This document shows, one piece after another, positions 10,998-23,139 of a DNA stretch of 36,922 nucleotides (the stretch's first letter is position 1; each line of letters starts with the position of its first letter). Origin of the DNA: Pleurotus djamor (taxonomy: Eukaryota > Basidiomycota > Agaricomycetes > Agaricales > Pleurotaceae); NCBI GenBank assembly GCA_029747585.1, contig JAPEVF010000453.1, positions 1 through 36,922 on the forward strand, given 5' to 3'. Both the position numbers and the translations under genes were made by a program. The notes under the pieces were generated by a model. It saw only the letters and a program-made list of their open reading frames with translations, did not search any database and was not told where the DNA came from.

Positions 10998-12185
10998 GTG
11001 TTCACGGACAGTCTACCCAAGCCTGACTCGAAAACGTACTTCCTTCTGGTTCCACGCTCGCCCATCGTACTCACCCTCTACCTCAGGATGAATAGGACCT
11101 CAGAACATCATCGCAAGACCTCAAATCGCCTCTTCGTCGCGATCCAAACCCTGTACCCGCTCCCAGTACCCCGGAACAGGCGATTCCGAATTCCCCATCT
11201 CAAGCTTCGGTCAGGCATCCAGAAGAGAGGCCATGAGCTCATCAGCGCGTTCAAATTTGGGAACGGACCGTGTCGTCGTTGGTGTGATATCCAATACTAT
11301 AGGTTAATCCGGCTCCAGGGAAAAGGACGACGGGTACGTACCTCGCTGCCTTTTTCGGTCATTTTATGCTACGAATGGCTTATCATACTTGATGCCCACC
11401 TGCAGCCGAACTCTCGGCGTCATTGGAGCTCATTCAAGCGACCTCGATATTACCAACCCCCGGAAGAGTCAACTCCGAAATTTCCACTTCGGCGCCCATC
11501 AATTCGCTCAAAAGCAATGTTAACACGACACGTAGTCATTCCCGAAAAACGGTGAAGAATGACCCAGCCGGTCACGAGATATTCGAGCTGGGTTGGTACG
11601 GTTGTCTGTGTGCACAATTTCGTGCATTCAGTATGTCCCGCTTTTTCCTGCGTTATAAACGTGCCCATTGTCTTAATCTACCCTTAAACCAGTCTCCACC
11701 TTCTCAGTGGTCCCAGCGCCCAGCAAGCAAGTCCAACCTCATCCTCCTCGTGTGCCGGTCTCGTAGAATTCCCAAAGTCAAATGGCACTCTCTTCCCTCC
11801 GAACCAAACCCAAAGCGAGGCTACGGCGATGCCACGACAGTGCGAGAAGCCCGTAGAAAATACACCAGTAGTTGAGGTAGCGTTCGAGCTCGCTTGTAGG
11901 ACTAGCTCCGGGGGTGCCCCAAACTGGTGCGTTTCCATCGCATTTTCCTACCTTCAATACATTCTGAGAACTTTACAGCTATTCGAAGACGCCATTCGCC
12001 GGTCTCCCCTGGCTTTGAAACCTTTCCAAACGATCTCGACGTCACCTGCTCCGTATCCTGTTACCCCACCACTCCCACCTTCGAAGTCACATCTTTCGTC
12101 CCCGTCAACAGGCTCTAAACCAGCGCAGACGATACGCTCATCTTCTCCCAGCAGTTGGTGGGAGACAGCACACGGGCTGGGGTAG
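10998..12185 (+). pseudogene. Probable third relative of the inverted-repeat gene family
   Basis: A proline-rich segment near 11165 (TPEQAIPNSPSQ) matches the TPERPPPK region of the inverted-repeat gene. It is followed by a segment ending at a GTACGT donor near 11336 that aligns at DNA level with the left-arm module (GTCGTTG, TAGG and CCGGCTCC in register). After an intron ending CTGCAG (near 11405) an exon is open to a GTATGT donor near 11631 and ends with module-like IFELGWYGCLCAQF. An intron to about 11692 (AAACCAG) follows, then another exon ending with VVEVAFELACRTSSGGAPN at a GTGCGT donor near 11936, an acceptor near 11982, and a Pro/Ser-rich tail. In-frame stops near 11090 and 11768 prevent a clean model. 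The product is not recognised; the gene is possibly decayed. Confidence 0.35.
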
Positions 12186-13752
12186 TGGTCGAGCGCGAGA
12201 GTAGGATCTGGTGTGGAGGAAAATGAAGATGGTCCAGTTTCAGCCGCTTTCCCTGCTGCCGAAACGCGTCCATCCTCGTGCCTTGCTCGTGAACGACTAT
12301 CGCCCTCACACCAGTGGTCTTCGAGCTCTCAAACGATCAGAATCAACCATGCCGACATACAGGTACCCAGGCTAGAATAATCAACCGCGAACGCTTCCTC
12401 CTCAGACTTGGGCACAAGAGCAATGCTGGCGAAGCCTAAATGTGGTTCTTGACGATGAGCATTCACGTCACCGTTGAGGAGTCTTTCCAGCCGGTTGGTT
12501 GGCTTGGATCCGGAGAAGTTTTTTTCGTAGTATGTTTTCGTAGACTTTGCCTGCTTTCCAGAGCTGCTAATCCCCTTCATATGACATATAGCCAGCTGTA
12601 GCCGACCTTCTGGTCGCGCCGTCGCCTCAAACTCCCAAGTTCATCTACTGCACATCCCGTCGTAATGAACCTACCAACTTCCACCAGAGCCATGTCAAGA
12701 AAGCCCTCCACGGCATCAATCAACCGCGCCGTTGTTGAAGAGAAAATCCTCTCGTTGGTAGGGACAACTCTGAACGTCCATATGGTCAGTTCCCGTCGTG
12801 TTTGAATGGTCTAGGGACGCGCTGGTAGGTTTATTGGATAGCCCTCTGTTTCGTGCATTTCAGAGACACTAATTCAAGCGCAGCAAGGATATTTAGGCGT
12901 ACCCAATGGATACACTGTTGGGCAGGTGGGGAGAGACATGAAAAACCACTGGTCATTCAAATCAAGCCTCCGTTGTATGACGCTGGGAGACTTTTGTCGA
13001 AGCCGGCTCATTGGGGCCAGACCTTGATCGTTTACGATAGGGCTGCATGAGTTTGAATAACGCTGGAGACTTACTACCTTTTCCGCCTTTGTCCTACGTC
13101 TTTTTGTCGTGTCTGTCATCGTCGTACATACCATCACGGAATTGTTTCCGCCCATAATTATCAGACCTACACGCTTCAGACCCTAGTCATACCTCCCCTT
13201 GGACTACTGCTCGTTTTTGTTTTCTTGAATAGTTACGTCGTCTACCCGTTGTCAGTACTAGTCAAGGTTGTAAAGACCGCATTCATGCTCAAGTGTTCAG
13301 TCTGAACCAGTTCCGTCATCCTTCGAAGCTTCATGCGCGTCACCCAGGCTACAACTTGAAGAGAAGGCAACCTTACTACAACAGCCAAGTTGGTTGTGTG
13401 CTCAACACGCGTGCGTGTACCAGATATACGGATAGCCTTCGCTACGAAACTGGAGAATCCAAGCTTGACGCGCTGAGGGCCGCCGTTTGTGTATCCCTTC
13501 CACGCGTCGATATGGTGTACCCAAGATTTAGTCTGGGATTGGCATTTAGAAGAAGTCATACCGTCACGGTTAAGAGGACGGTTCAAAAGTATGGACGCAA
13601 CGGTGGAAAAATAGAAATGATCATAGCGAACAAGTACTTACATGATACCATAGAGTACTTTCAATAACCGAAAGTGTTTCTATGAAACAAAGGTCTAGAA
13701 TACATCCCAGCCCTTCGCGCACGTCTAATCTGTGTGTTTGGAAACGGTAAAC
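12186..13752. other. No supported gene
   Basis: ORFs here are short and lack recognisable domains. Some isolated splice-like signals occur, for example a pyrimidine tract and acceptor near 12590, so exons of the upstream unrecognised gene may extend into this stretch. I cannot build a model. Confidence 0.4.
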
Positions 13753-15067
13753 TCAACGATACGGAGTCTCCCAAGCTCTCCTGATAGCCTTCCTATGCTC
13801 CTCCGAAACCGTCTTACAGATCCAAAATCCAACACAAAACGGGCACTTCCACTCATCAACACACGAAAAACGCACGTTCACATCGCGTGAACCCTCCACA
13901 GGATCAGAGGCGTCAGCGGGCCGGCGTTGAACATACCCCACACGCATCATCGTGCCATACCCATTTACTTCCACCGTTCGGAGCGACGGAGGTGTATTGG
14001 GATCATCAAATATCGTCGAGGCATATCTGAGGTACCCCGATTCAGCACCATATTGGACGTGGATATGCGTCAAGTTGGTCAACGGCTTCAACGTCTCCGG
14101 GAAAACCTGGTTTTTAGATGAAAGGTATGAGCGAAAGAAAAGGAAAAGGGGTATCAAAGACCGTTTACACTTACCTGTACCGCATCAAGACACTTGATAT
14201 TCTTAACCTTCAGTAGGAGCTTCTCCAGGATATTACGCCGTTGGGCAGCGTACGACAGGCTGACCAGACGAGGAAGGTCAGGGAGAGCCTCGGCGTCTTC
14301 GATCTCCCATGACGGAGGGACTTGCAAGTGCGTCAAGTCAATAAACGACCTCTCCCGGCCATTGAAAAACGACCGGGGACCAGCGAACCCTTTCAAATTG
14401 GACAACGAAATCGAGTGGTCTTTGATATTGACACAGCAGTCTTGAGAGCGTTCATCGGGGTGTGCTAGTTCAAGGATGGAAAGCTGAGGTTGCGACTCGA
14501 TGAACTTGGAGATATCCAAATCGACTGAACGACTCTCATTGATGTTAACGGTCTCGTCGAGTTTGAGTTGGTCAATGTCGCTTTCGGGAGCATCACGATC
14601 GCAACTAAGTCCCAAGTTCAGTGCGAGATGGGTAAGCTGAACGGTCGTAAGGGGCTCTCTCAAGAACCGCAGCGTGTTCGCCGAAAAGTAGACCAAAACT
14701 GCATGAACAAAGAACGAAGGTTCGGCAGTTGAGGTATAAGAGTGTTGAGTTCTTCAATTGCTTGAGGATAGGAGGTTCCAAACGAGTTGTACTTTGTAGC
14801 TGCCGTTCGGTCCATTGGTTCATGGAGAATGGCTAAGGATTGGACTTGGAAGCGACGTTGGGAGGCTGGATGTTCGAAGAGGTATGTGGTGAAGCGAGAG
14901 ATGGCTTTGTGTCCTTGGTCCACATGGTCGATGGTGGTTTCGCGGATGAGTTCAGCTTCGGCGAGGGGTTGGACGGCGGTAGAGACGACACAAAGAGTAA
15001 GAAGAGTGGGTCGATGTTTGATTGAAGCAACGACCGTAGCGAGGAGCTCAGGTGGTAAGCTCGGCAT
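13753..15067 (-). CDS. F-box-like protein, lineage 3 (single-base frame break)
   Basis: Starts at the ATG at 15067 with MPSLPPELLATVVASIKHRP, an F-box-like N-terminus, followed by LCVVSTAVQPLAEAELIRETT. Leucine-rich segments follow (LPNLRSLFM, LTHLALNLGL, LSILELAH, LVSLSYAAQ), consistent with an LRR-type substrate region. A phase-0 intron 14174-14107 (68 nt, GTAAGT to ACCAG) precedes the last exon (VFPETLKPLTNLTHIHVQYG), which ends at 13753. The frame breaks at a four-base T run (14694-14697 on the complementary strand). Adding one T would join LRSLFMQF to LVYFSANTLRFL and give about 415 residues. A homopolymer undercall is the simplest explanation; a real frameshift is possible. Presumed SCF adaptor by family; target unknown. 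It differs from both the lineage-1 genes and the A-E genes. Confidence 0.65.
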
Positions 15068-15443
15068 GGTTGGAGGTGGTGGTGGTTGGAAGAAAGCAAC
15101 AAAGGCCCCTTTCCCGAGTCATCGTGAACTCCGTCTGGTTTGTGCCTTTCAGGAAAACGTGCATGTCATATTCCATAATAGCATTCCTTGGGTTATGCGG
15201 TCATAAATTACATCCCGGTCATCCTACGAGATCTGCAATAGCAGGCTAAGCTAAAAGTCACAAGAAAATAAGTAAAAGTAACAAACAAGGTAGATTCCAC
15301 GATGAAGACAAATGTAATAAATATAGACAAGAAAAGCGCAAGCAACGGAGAGCAAGAAAGATCCAGGTAACGAAACATATCACACACGAAGAAACATCAG
15401 AAACGAAGGGAAAGAGAACGAAAACGAAAGCCGCGTAAGTACA
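15068..15443. other. Intergenic: promoter of 13753-15067 gene and 3' flank of 15444-20381 gene
   Basis: A/T-rich sequence between two minus-strand genes. No ORF or conserved motif is supported. Confidence 0.5.
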
Positions 15444-18400
15444 TCAATCATCATCATCATCGCTACTCGCACGCGCGAGATTCAGACTCATAATGTCCAT
15501 ATCCCGGAGATGCATCTCATCCTCAGGTCTCAGATGAAGGCTCCCCGGCGAGCCAGTCATCTCCATCTCCGTCATCGAGAAGTTCGCAGAGGTAGGCGAG
15601 CCGTGTAAAAGCGATGTCGAGCCTGTCTTCTTATGCGCAGCCACGACTGAAGCACGGTGGTGTCGTGGATGGTCCCGTTCCCTGGGAGGGATGGCTTGAG
15701 CAGCAACGGCTGCAGCGGTCGTGGAGGGAATTGCGAAGGATGCTGGTCGTGATGGTGTCATAGAGAACGAAGCCATAGCGAGGAAGTCGGGATGGTCGGA
15801 GGGTGGATCGTGCATGAGCATGGAGAGGTTCTCGGGGACATTGGGAAAGACGGAGGAGGTGGTGCTAGATCGTCGTCGATGTCCTTTTCCTTGAGCAGGT
15901 GTAGACGTCGCTGTTGACGCTGCGTTCGACGACAATGTCGACAATGACGACCGAGTGGTAAAGGAGGGAGGAGGGTGAAGGAAAGCTTGTCGTGATGAGG
16001 TAGGATGTATCGGGGTCGATGTTGCCGCTGATGATAGCGACAGGTCGTGGTGGGACGCAGAGGCAGATCGAAGACGTTGAGCAGGCGCAGACGGCTGTGG
16101 ATTGAGACGGTCCCGATGTCTCTGCAAGACGGACGGTAATCCGAGACCCAATCCGCGAGCTCTCACAGGCGTCACGTCCTCCTGTTCATCCACCCCAGGA
16201 GCCCACCTCCCAAGTGTCCTCCACCTCCTCGGACTCTTCCTAACATTCGCAGGCGGCGACGAACCACCACCCAACGCCTCTCTTAACTCCTCCACCTCCC
16301 ACTTCCACTCCTCGCACCTCGCTCGCAACCCCTCCACCTCCCTCTCCGCACCCTCCAACCTCTCCCTCAACTCCCCATTCTCCTCCCTCAAAATCTTCGT
16401 CGTCCGCTGCGAATCCGANANCGCNCCAAGNAGCGCACCCATCTCCAGCGCGTGCTTGTCACGAAGACGATCCATTTCTTGTTCCAANCGGTCGCGTTCN
16501 CGATCTGNCATGCCAGCGGAAGCACCGGTACGANCACCTCCACGTTCTGAAACCACAGAGGTAGGAGCGGTCGAAACGCTNGCGGGTGTACCTCGTCCTC
16601 GATCCGTAAACGTNGGGCTCTCCATNAGCGGGCTNACAGCACTGCTCCCCGTCCCACTAACACTGACACTAACACTCCCCCCTCTCTCCCTCCCTCCATA
16701 CCGCCCANCAACACCAGAAACCGATCCATAGCTCGAAGAGTTCCCATAGCTCGAAGGAACCGCCGAATACGACCCACTCCCCTTCCTCCCCCCAAACCCG
16801 CTCTCCGNAAAACGCCATCCGCGACGATGAACGAACGTCGGTCGAGGTTGCACCTCTCTGCGATCCATATCGTGCCAACCCTTCGATAGGCGTACCAGCT
16901 CTCGACGACCTTCCAGCATCTCCTCGAATCCCCGCCAAATCCAACCTCCTCTCCCTCTCCCTCTCTCTATCACCTTCATACTCCCTCTCCCTTTCCCTCT
17001 CCCGCTCGCGATCCAACAACCCAGCAGCAGCAAGCGCCTTCGTAGCTCTCAACCCCATNCCAATCCGGCGTCATCCTCCCTCCCTCCCTTTCCCTCTCCC
17101 CATCCTNCCCTCTCAACACCACGTATAAACCGATCACGGCGATTCGACAACGAGCTCGAAGACCTCACAACCATCGTATCATCCCCACCTCCTCCAGCTC
17201 CAGCTCCACCAACACCACCACGACCGAGTAAACCAAACTCATTCGGCTCCCTATCCCTATCATACGAAAGTCCCGAAGGACTCCCTTCGACACTCATACT
17301 CCTCTTCCGTGCTCGTGATTTAGCTTGAACATACGTCAACCCCCGTCTACCCGATCCAGACGCTGTAATCGTCCTGGAACCAGAGCCAGACGCAGAGTTA
17401 TTGCGTGACAGCGTAAGCCGGGATTCATCCAAGCTGGGACGAGCGCGGAAGGAAGGTGATGCGGACGCAGAGGTAGGATGGTCACGGTCACGATCGCGAT
17501 CGCCAATGAACGAAGACGCAGGAGAGGGACGAGCTGAAATCGAAAGGGATGAGGCTGAATGTGGGGGAGGAGGGAGTAAGCCTGGTGACGACGAAGAGGT
17601 GAGCATGTGGCGGAGAGGCGGTCGTGTGTTCTGGTCTCGAGAAGGCGACTGAGGGCTCCCGAGGGTTATGTTCGAGGTGGATGGAGACATGATAGAATCC
17701 TCAGAGCTCCGTATCCGAGGCTCCGGCGTCCTATACAGCTGCCTCTGCGCATCCTCGTCCTGCACCCCAAGTCCACTATCCTCACTCCCAGGTAACTCCC
17801 TACTCGACTGCAGCGGCGTCGTCAACCTCGGCAACAACGCCGAAGGCTTCGTCCTCGCCTGATACTCCCGCTGTATCCTCTGAGCCTCCGTCCTCTCCTC
17901 TACATCCTGTACACGAACACGATCACCCCCAAACCCATCGTCATCGCCGTATCTCTCCACACCGCTCGAACCCTTCAACGGCGACGAAGGCGTAGGGAGG
18001 TAATGCTGGTTGAACCTCTCAGGCGAAGACTGCCTTCGTGATACCGATGTTGATGTAGAAGTAGGAGGGAAAATTGCCGGCGACGAAGCCAAAGGCGAGG
18101 GTTTCATCGCAGGTGAGTTCGTACGTGAATTCGGCGCTGTGAGCGATGCTGATAACGGTGTAGGAGGGAGGTACGGAGAGGAGGATTCGTTCAGGTGGGT
18201 TTTCAGCCGTGGTAGCGAAGACGATGAAGATGGGGAGGAAGGAGTGGTAGTGATGAGAGTTGGTGTATGCGGTAGGGATTTGGGAGGTTTCGACGGGGAG
18301 TCCACGGTCTGCGAAGAGGGATCTTGGGTAGTAGGATTGCGACCTATGAAGATCGAAAATCCGATCAGTAAACTAGAGCTTGGAGGAATGTAGGTAGAAG

Positions 18401-20381
18401 AGGACGTACCAGAGTCAAAGGTAGCACGCGTAGGCGTAGGTGAATACGCCGAAACGATCCGGGGAACTGACGCTCTCTGGGACTGGGATGACGACCTCTT
18501 CGAGCTCGAACCAAGGAGGGCAGCCTGATGTAGCTGTAACGAGCTCCTCTGCGACGATGGCATGAATTCCCTCGAATGCGGTGACGAAGACGTTGACGAA
18601 GACGAAATTCGATGAGGCGAAAGCAACGCTGCGAGCTCAGGATCAAGAGGTCCCAGCTCGGACGACATCCTTCCCCTCCCCATCCCACCGCTGCCAGATC
18701 CAGAACCAGAACCAGCTCCCGCAGCACCTATACTCAAGCCCAAATCCGCTACATCGACTTCCCGTCGACTAGCCCTATCTCCACCTCCCGAACGGGCTTG
18801 TAGGGATGGAGGTAGCGGAGGCAGTGGTCGAGGTTGTGGTAGCCCAAGCTTTTGTGTGACTTCTTCCACCTCTTCCCCATCAGCATCATGGAAATCTTCA
18901 TCGTCATCTTCATCGTCCTCAGCACCAGTATCCGCATCAACAACAACCGCATCGCCCGAATCCAACCACTCCTTCGCCGCAGCGTAATCCTGCACTAAGA
19001 GCGCGTCCATAACCTGCGTCTGGACCTGCGACGTCGAAAGCGACAAGTCCGCCTCAACGACTTCATCGTCGTCGTCATCGTTTTGAGGCGGCTGAGAACT
19101 CTGATGCCTCAGCTGGTGCGAAGACAACGAAGCCGACGTTGAACTCGGGTACGACGAAGGCCTGAGCAGCGAATCCGACTTGTGTCGTCCGATAACGTGC
19201 GAGAGGGTTAGCGAAGGCGGTATAATGGGTGAGTTCGAGTTTGAATTCGCATTTGAGTGTTGGTGGGAAGAGGAGGTGCTGATATCCGGGAGGTGCTTGG
19301 AGATACCCGAGGTATCGGCTTCCAGAATCGTAGAGAGGTCATCTGCAAATCACACATAATGTCAGTAAACAGCGTAAATACGGAAGGAAAAAGAAGAGGG
19401 GAAAAACGCACGACTGTCTTCAATCTCCCTATCCTTCTCCATCCTCGGGAACGACGCAGACCGACGCATAGGCGGCGTAGGTGAATCGTCTTCAACGGCC
19501 GACNGGGTAGATGCGTTTCCAGAGCCCGAAACCGGCCCAATAGCNATAACATCGTCNAAGTTTTCTTCCTTCGCCATCCGTCCTCCACTTCCTCCTCCTN
19601 CCGAACCTCCCGTCCCCATTCCTCCCTGTCTCGACCCCGACAACGACGGTCTCCCATTCCCAGCTCTATCCTCCGACGCCCTCTCCCTCGTCATCGACCG
19701 CCTAACACTCCCAAACGCCGGAAACCTCCCCACACCCGCACCAGAACTCGAACTCTGCCCCTGCGAAAACGATAACGAGTGACTATGTGCATGTCCAGTG
19801 CCCTTCGAAAGCGACTTCGAAGCCGAGATAATCGGCAGCCTCGAAGGCGTCACAGAAGTCGAATATGTTGAAGTTGAATTGGAATTTGAAGTAGAATTTG
19901 AGGTAGAATGGGAATTGGAGGTGGAAGGATGCGAAGAAGACGAAAACGAAAACGACCGGGATGTTCCTTTCGAACTCGGCGTTCCGGAAACAGAAACATT
20001 GAAAGGCGACGAAGCTGAGGAAACAGGCGGGGCAAACGACGACGGTGGTGCCTGAGGAAAACCACCATTCCCCGCCTTCGCGGGTGTCGTCGTCGCCGCC
20101 GCCGTCGTATTCTTGGAACCAAAAGGGAGTAAGGAACGAAGGGATCGGAACGCTGGTATTCCAGTACCAGTTCCGCTGGTGTTACCGCTCGAGTGGTTGT
20201 TGCTGTTGCTCGCGGTGCGCGAGCTCTTCGTCGGCGTTGGCGGTATCATCGACGAAGACGATGTGTTGAATGAGTTGTTGCTGTTAGAAACGTTGAGGCT
20301 CATACTCCTCTGCGGTTGCGTATGTGCGTTCATCCGTCCAAAAGTGCTGCTAGTCTTGTTCTTCTGCGTAGGCGTCTCCAT
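15444..20381 (-). CDS. Large Ser-rich low-complexity protein with C-terminal coiled coil (frame breaks at N bases)
   Basis: One long minus-strand gene of about 1,600 codons. It starts METPTQKNKTSSTFGRMNAH at 20381. The N-terminal region (to about 19412) is Ser/Thr/Asn-rich with IPAFRSLRSLLPFG. An intron, probably 19411-19344 (GTGCGT to TTGCAG), is followed by MTSLRFWKADTSGISKHLPD, then an acidic patch (DDDDDEVVEADLSLS), VMDALLVQDYAAAKEWLDSG and long S/P-rich stretches. A 66-nt in-frame intron is likely at 18409-18344 (GTACGT to CATAG). Downstream are GLRATKALAAAGLLD, an RERERE tract, and a coiled coil (LEQEMDRLRDKHALEMG to EWKWEVEELREAL); the tail is acidic. The exon 1/2 junction is one base out of phase, and the frame also changes near N17059 and N16808. 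About 20 N bases lie in this gene, so indels are likely. I do not recognise the family; it could be a cytoskeletal or polarity scaffold, but that is only a guess from composition. Confidence 0.65.
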
Positions 20382-21279
20382 TATACCGTGCAAGTCGTAC
20401 TCCTAGTCATTGGGGAGGAAGCGTTGCTCGACGTGATGGGTAGAAAGGCGAGGACAGCGACGAGAGAAAAAAAAAATGGATGGAATGGAAGTCCCGTAAG
20501 GTTATGCCCTACCCGCCGTTGTCAACGTCAAAAACTCGATGCCATCAACACACAACAAGCCGCACCTAAAGTCCTCTTCGGATCACCGTCTTATCTTCCT
20601 CGACGTCGGAAACAGCGAGAAAAACCGTCCTGTAGAGCGCAGCGGACAGCGAAGACGGCAAAAAAGGAGGGAGGAGGAGGAGCAAGACGACGGGGAAGAG
20701 CAACCAGGGCGTCTGTCTTCTCGCGCCCCTGAATATTAAAAAAAACTTGCGAACTATTCTATTTTTAGGTTTGTTCGATCACACGATCGGCGGCGNTTTT
20801 TCTTCATCAGGATGAGATGATGGGGTTTCGGCGAAACTGGTCAGTGCTGTGATGAACGTTCCTTCCTACACAACCAACGCTTTGTCCTGCGTACTCTTTT
20901 TCATAACCCAAGATGATGATTCTGACAGCCTGGGTACACACGCAGAACATCCGTAGCCCCCAAAAAAACGGAGAAGGAGAAGAAGGACGTTCGTTTTTGG
21001 CCTAGTCGTCGTCATGGACGGGAGAAGGGGAGGTAATGAGTTAAAAGGTCTTGGAAGGGAGGAAGCAAGGACGGAAGCAAAGAAGCAAGAAGCACGGACG
21101 AAGAATCATGTCGTCGGACGGTCGTACCACAAGTGACAAGAGCCAGCGAGCTCAAAGCTGACTTGTTCAGGTCCTGAGGACGACGGTACTGATGGTACGC
21201 CGACCAAGTGCGCTGGTACGTCGTCTTTCTCCCGTTTTCAAAGTGCGCAATAAACCAACGATTGATGAGGATTCAATAT
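20382..21279. other. Intergenic: upstream of the large Ser-rich gene
   Basis: Holds the presumed promoter of the minus-strand gene ending at 15444 and the 3' flank of F-box gene B. It is purine-rich in parts (20640-20700), with an A10 run near 20470 and an N at 20796. No coding region is supported. Confidence 0.5.
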
Positions 21280-23048
21280 TCAATAGGACCAGTCCACTTT
21301 CGTGCCATAAATCGCCAGCTCCTCCTCAATCTTCTTCCTCCAGTGGTCCGGTTCGTAGCAACCTAGGATCAAACGGTGAACTGGCTTTTGTCGTTCATGT
21401 CGGAACCGACAGATGGATTTTAGGAGATTGAAATGCTCTGTGGGTAATGAGAGGTTGCCCATGGAGATGGTTTCTAGCTCGGGGTTGTGGACGTCGGTGA
21501 GGGTTTGATTCGTATTGATACTCATACCACCGTGCGAGGACAACTCTGGTGCGGTCCCGAGTATGGAAAGGGTCGGGGATTTGTCGACGGCGATGTGTTT
21601 AAGCCGCACGAGCTGTGGTATGATGCGCGACCACGCGGCGTGTCCCTCGATCCTCTTGAACGTCAAGTCCGTTATCCATGCCAGTGGAATAGACTGGAAG
21701 ATAGCAGTGCAGTGTGCCGATAGAGGGAAGGCAGTGATGTAAAGCTCGAGGATAGGAAGGTCATGATTGTTCTCCCCCTTCACGGTCAACCGGTATCCAA
21801 TATTGTCATCGTCTCCCGTATCAGACGCGGTCCGTACAGGCATATCCACGGATACCCTGAGAGCGTTCACGTCCGATGGGATACTCCGAGTAACTAGATG
21901 TTGGATATGAGAGAGATCGCCGTTAGGTTGGATTCCGGGGTCGTCATTGTCGTTGTAGAACGAGATCTTTGTTTGTTCAAGGGCGGGTGTATCGAGATAT
22001 GGGAAGAGCACAGATTCTTGAAGGTATACGGAATTCATATGAAGTTCCCTCAGATAGGGAAGTTGTATGAGAGAAGTATTGGGATCCAAGGGCGTGATAG
22101 CGGAGGCTTCATCGGTAGAAACGCAGGAAACCATGATGTTCTCTACCACGGGTATATTTCGCAAGATATCGAGGATTTGAGGAACCCGTAGAAAATAAGA
22201 ATTGATATAATGATCAATTTCTAAGACAAGGTGCGTCAAGGAAGGCATGGGAGGCACCGCAACGGGGCTGAGATTCCGCAAACTGAGAGACTGGAGGGAA
22301 GTCAACTGGATCCAAGGAAACCGGAAAGTCCTCGGTTGATAGTCAAAGTGGTCATGTGGTACCCCGTCGGTATCAACGGAGGTATCGTAGGCAATCTTGC
22401 ACGTCCGCAGTAGGGGTACCTCACGCCGTATTTGCGCCGCAGATGTTGGGAATAAGCACGCAGGAATCCTTGAATGCACATCCACGGGGCGTAGCGTGAT
22501 ATCAACGTCCTGGAACCTTGGTGCGGCATCCATAACCGCCAAGAGGATGTCACTGGGACTCCTTCTGAGAGAGAGTTTACCAATGGGACCGATAAGTGTG
22601 AGCGGAGACTGTTTCGACCGTTGGAACATCTTGGTTACCCACGCACTCTTATCCAAGGGAAGCGTCGACCAGAACGCGGCGGTATCCAGAGCCACCTGCC
22701 GCCATAAACTACACACGCGCATCACATTCAGTAGGCTGTCGAGGTAATCTCTTGTAGCCTCTCTGGTAGTTTTCGCGTCCCTGCTCGCCCATGTGCCTCT
22801 CTTCATCCGCAGCTCCGTGTCCGCGAGTGCTTTGTATTCGACGTGAATACGCGACAGTATCTCGTTGGGAAGTTTCGAAATCGCGTTGTGGGCATTTCGA
22901 CGCGCAGAAAGCTCTCGGATGAGTGCTTTGTACTTGGAGATTTCTTTGTCGATGACACTCTGAGCTTCAATGTCGGCTTGGGTGAAGAGAGTCTGTGCGG
23001 TATGCATGAATAGCGGCTGGTTTTGATAGGCTCAGATACGCGTACCAT
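21280..23048 (-). CDS. F-box/LRR-like protein, paralogue B
   Basis: Minus strand. Exon 1 is the ATG at 23048-23046. The intron 23045-22993 (53 nt, GTACGC to CACAG) is followed by exon 2, 22992-21280, giving about 571 residues. It begins with TLFTQADIEAQSVIDKEISK, a charged helix, then the F-box core AISKLPNEILSRIHVEYK and VCSLWRQVALDTAAFWSTL, and a leucine-rich body (LQSLSLRNLSPVAV, THLVLEIDHYI, LRELHMNSVYLQES). Presumed SCF substrate receptor; target unknown. An in-frame ATG at 23007 inside the intron (MHTAQ) is an alternative start. Its closest relative in the window is E: the two share coding sequence, about 0.4 kb of upstream flank and a 159-nt identical block. The stop codon sits in a TATTGAATATTGAAT motif shared with C. 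It is divergent from C. Confidence 0.82.
21466..21624. repeat. 159-nt block identical to 29268-29426 (genes B and E)
   Basis: The two blocks are identical base for base by eye, while sequence immediately on both sides differs at many positions. The block covers the region encoding SPTLSILGTAPELSSHGGMS and its flanks. Gene conversion or very recent partial duplication is inferred. Confidence 0.8.
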
Positions 23049-23090
23049 CTTGATCTTTCGAAATGGAAGAGAGAAAGACGCGGCAAAAGT

Positions 23091-23139
23091 GATAAGCGAT
23101 CACAAAAACTGCGTACAGGAGTCGGACGCAAGTCAGGAG
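23091..23139 (-). promoter_or_regulatory. Shared promoter block of gene B
   Basis: Minus-strand words in order are CCTGACTTGCGT, CGACTCCTGT, a T5 tract and CGCTTATCACTTTTG, ending about 40 nt before the ATG. Equivalent blocks occur before C, D (partly) and E. The function is inferred only from conservation and position. Confidence 0.5.

Noticed and set aside
16102..16731. Plus-strand 209-codon frame
   Set aside because: Antisense to the coiled-coil region of the large minus-strand gene; contains many N codons and no domain.
19798..20055. Open Glu/Val-rich frame on the plus strand
   Set aside because: It is the antisense shadow of the Ser/Asn-rich coding sequence of the large minus-strand gene; repeat composition alone keeps it open.
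22231..22747. Plus-strand frames over gene B (and similar ones over E, for example 30033-30546)
   Set aside because: They mirror each other only because B and E are paralogues; they have no domain and lie antisense to well-supported coding sequence.
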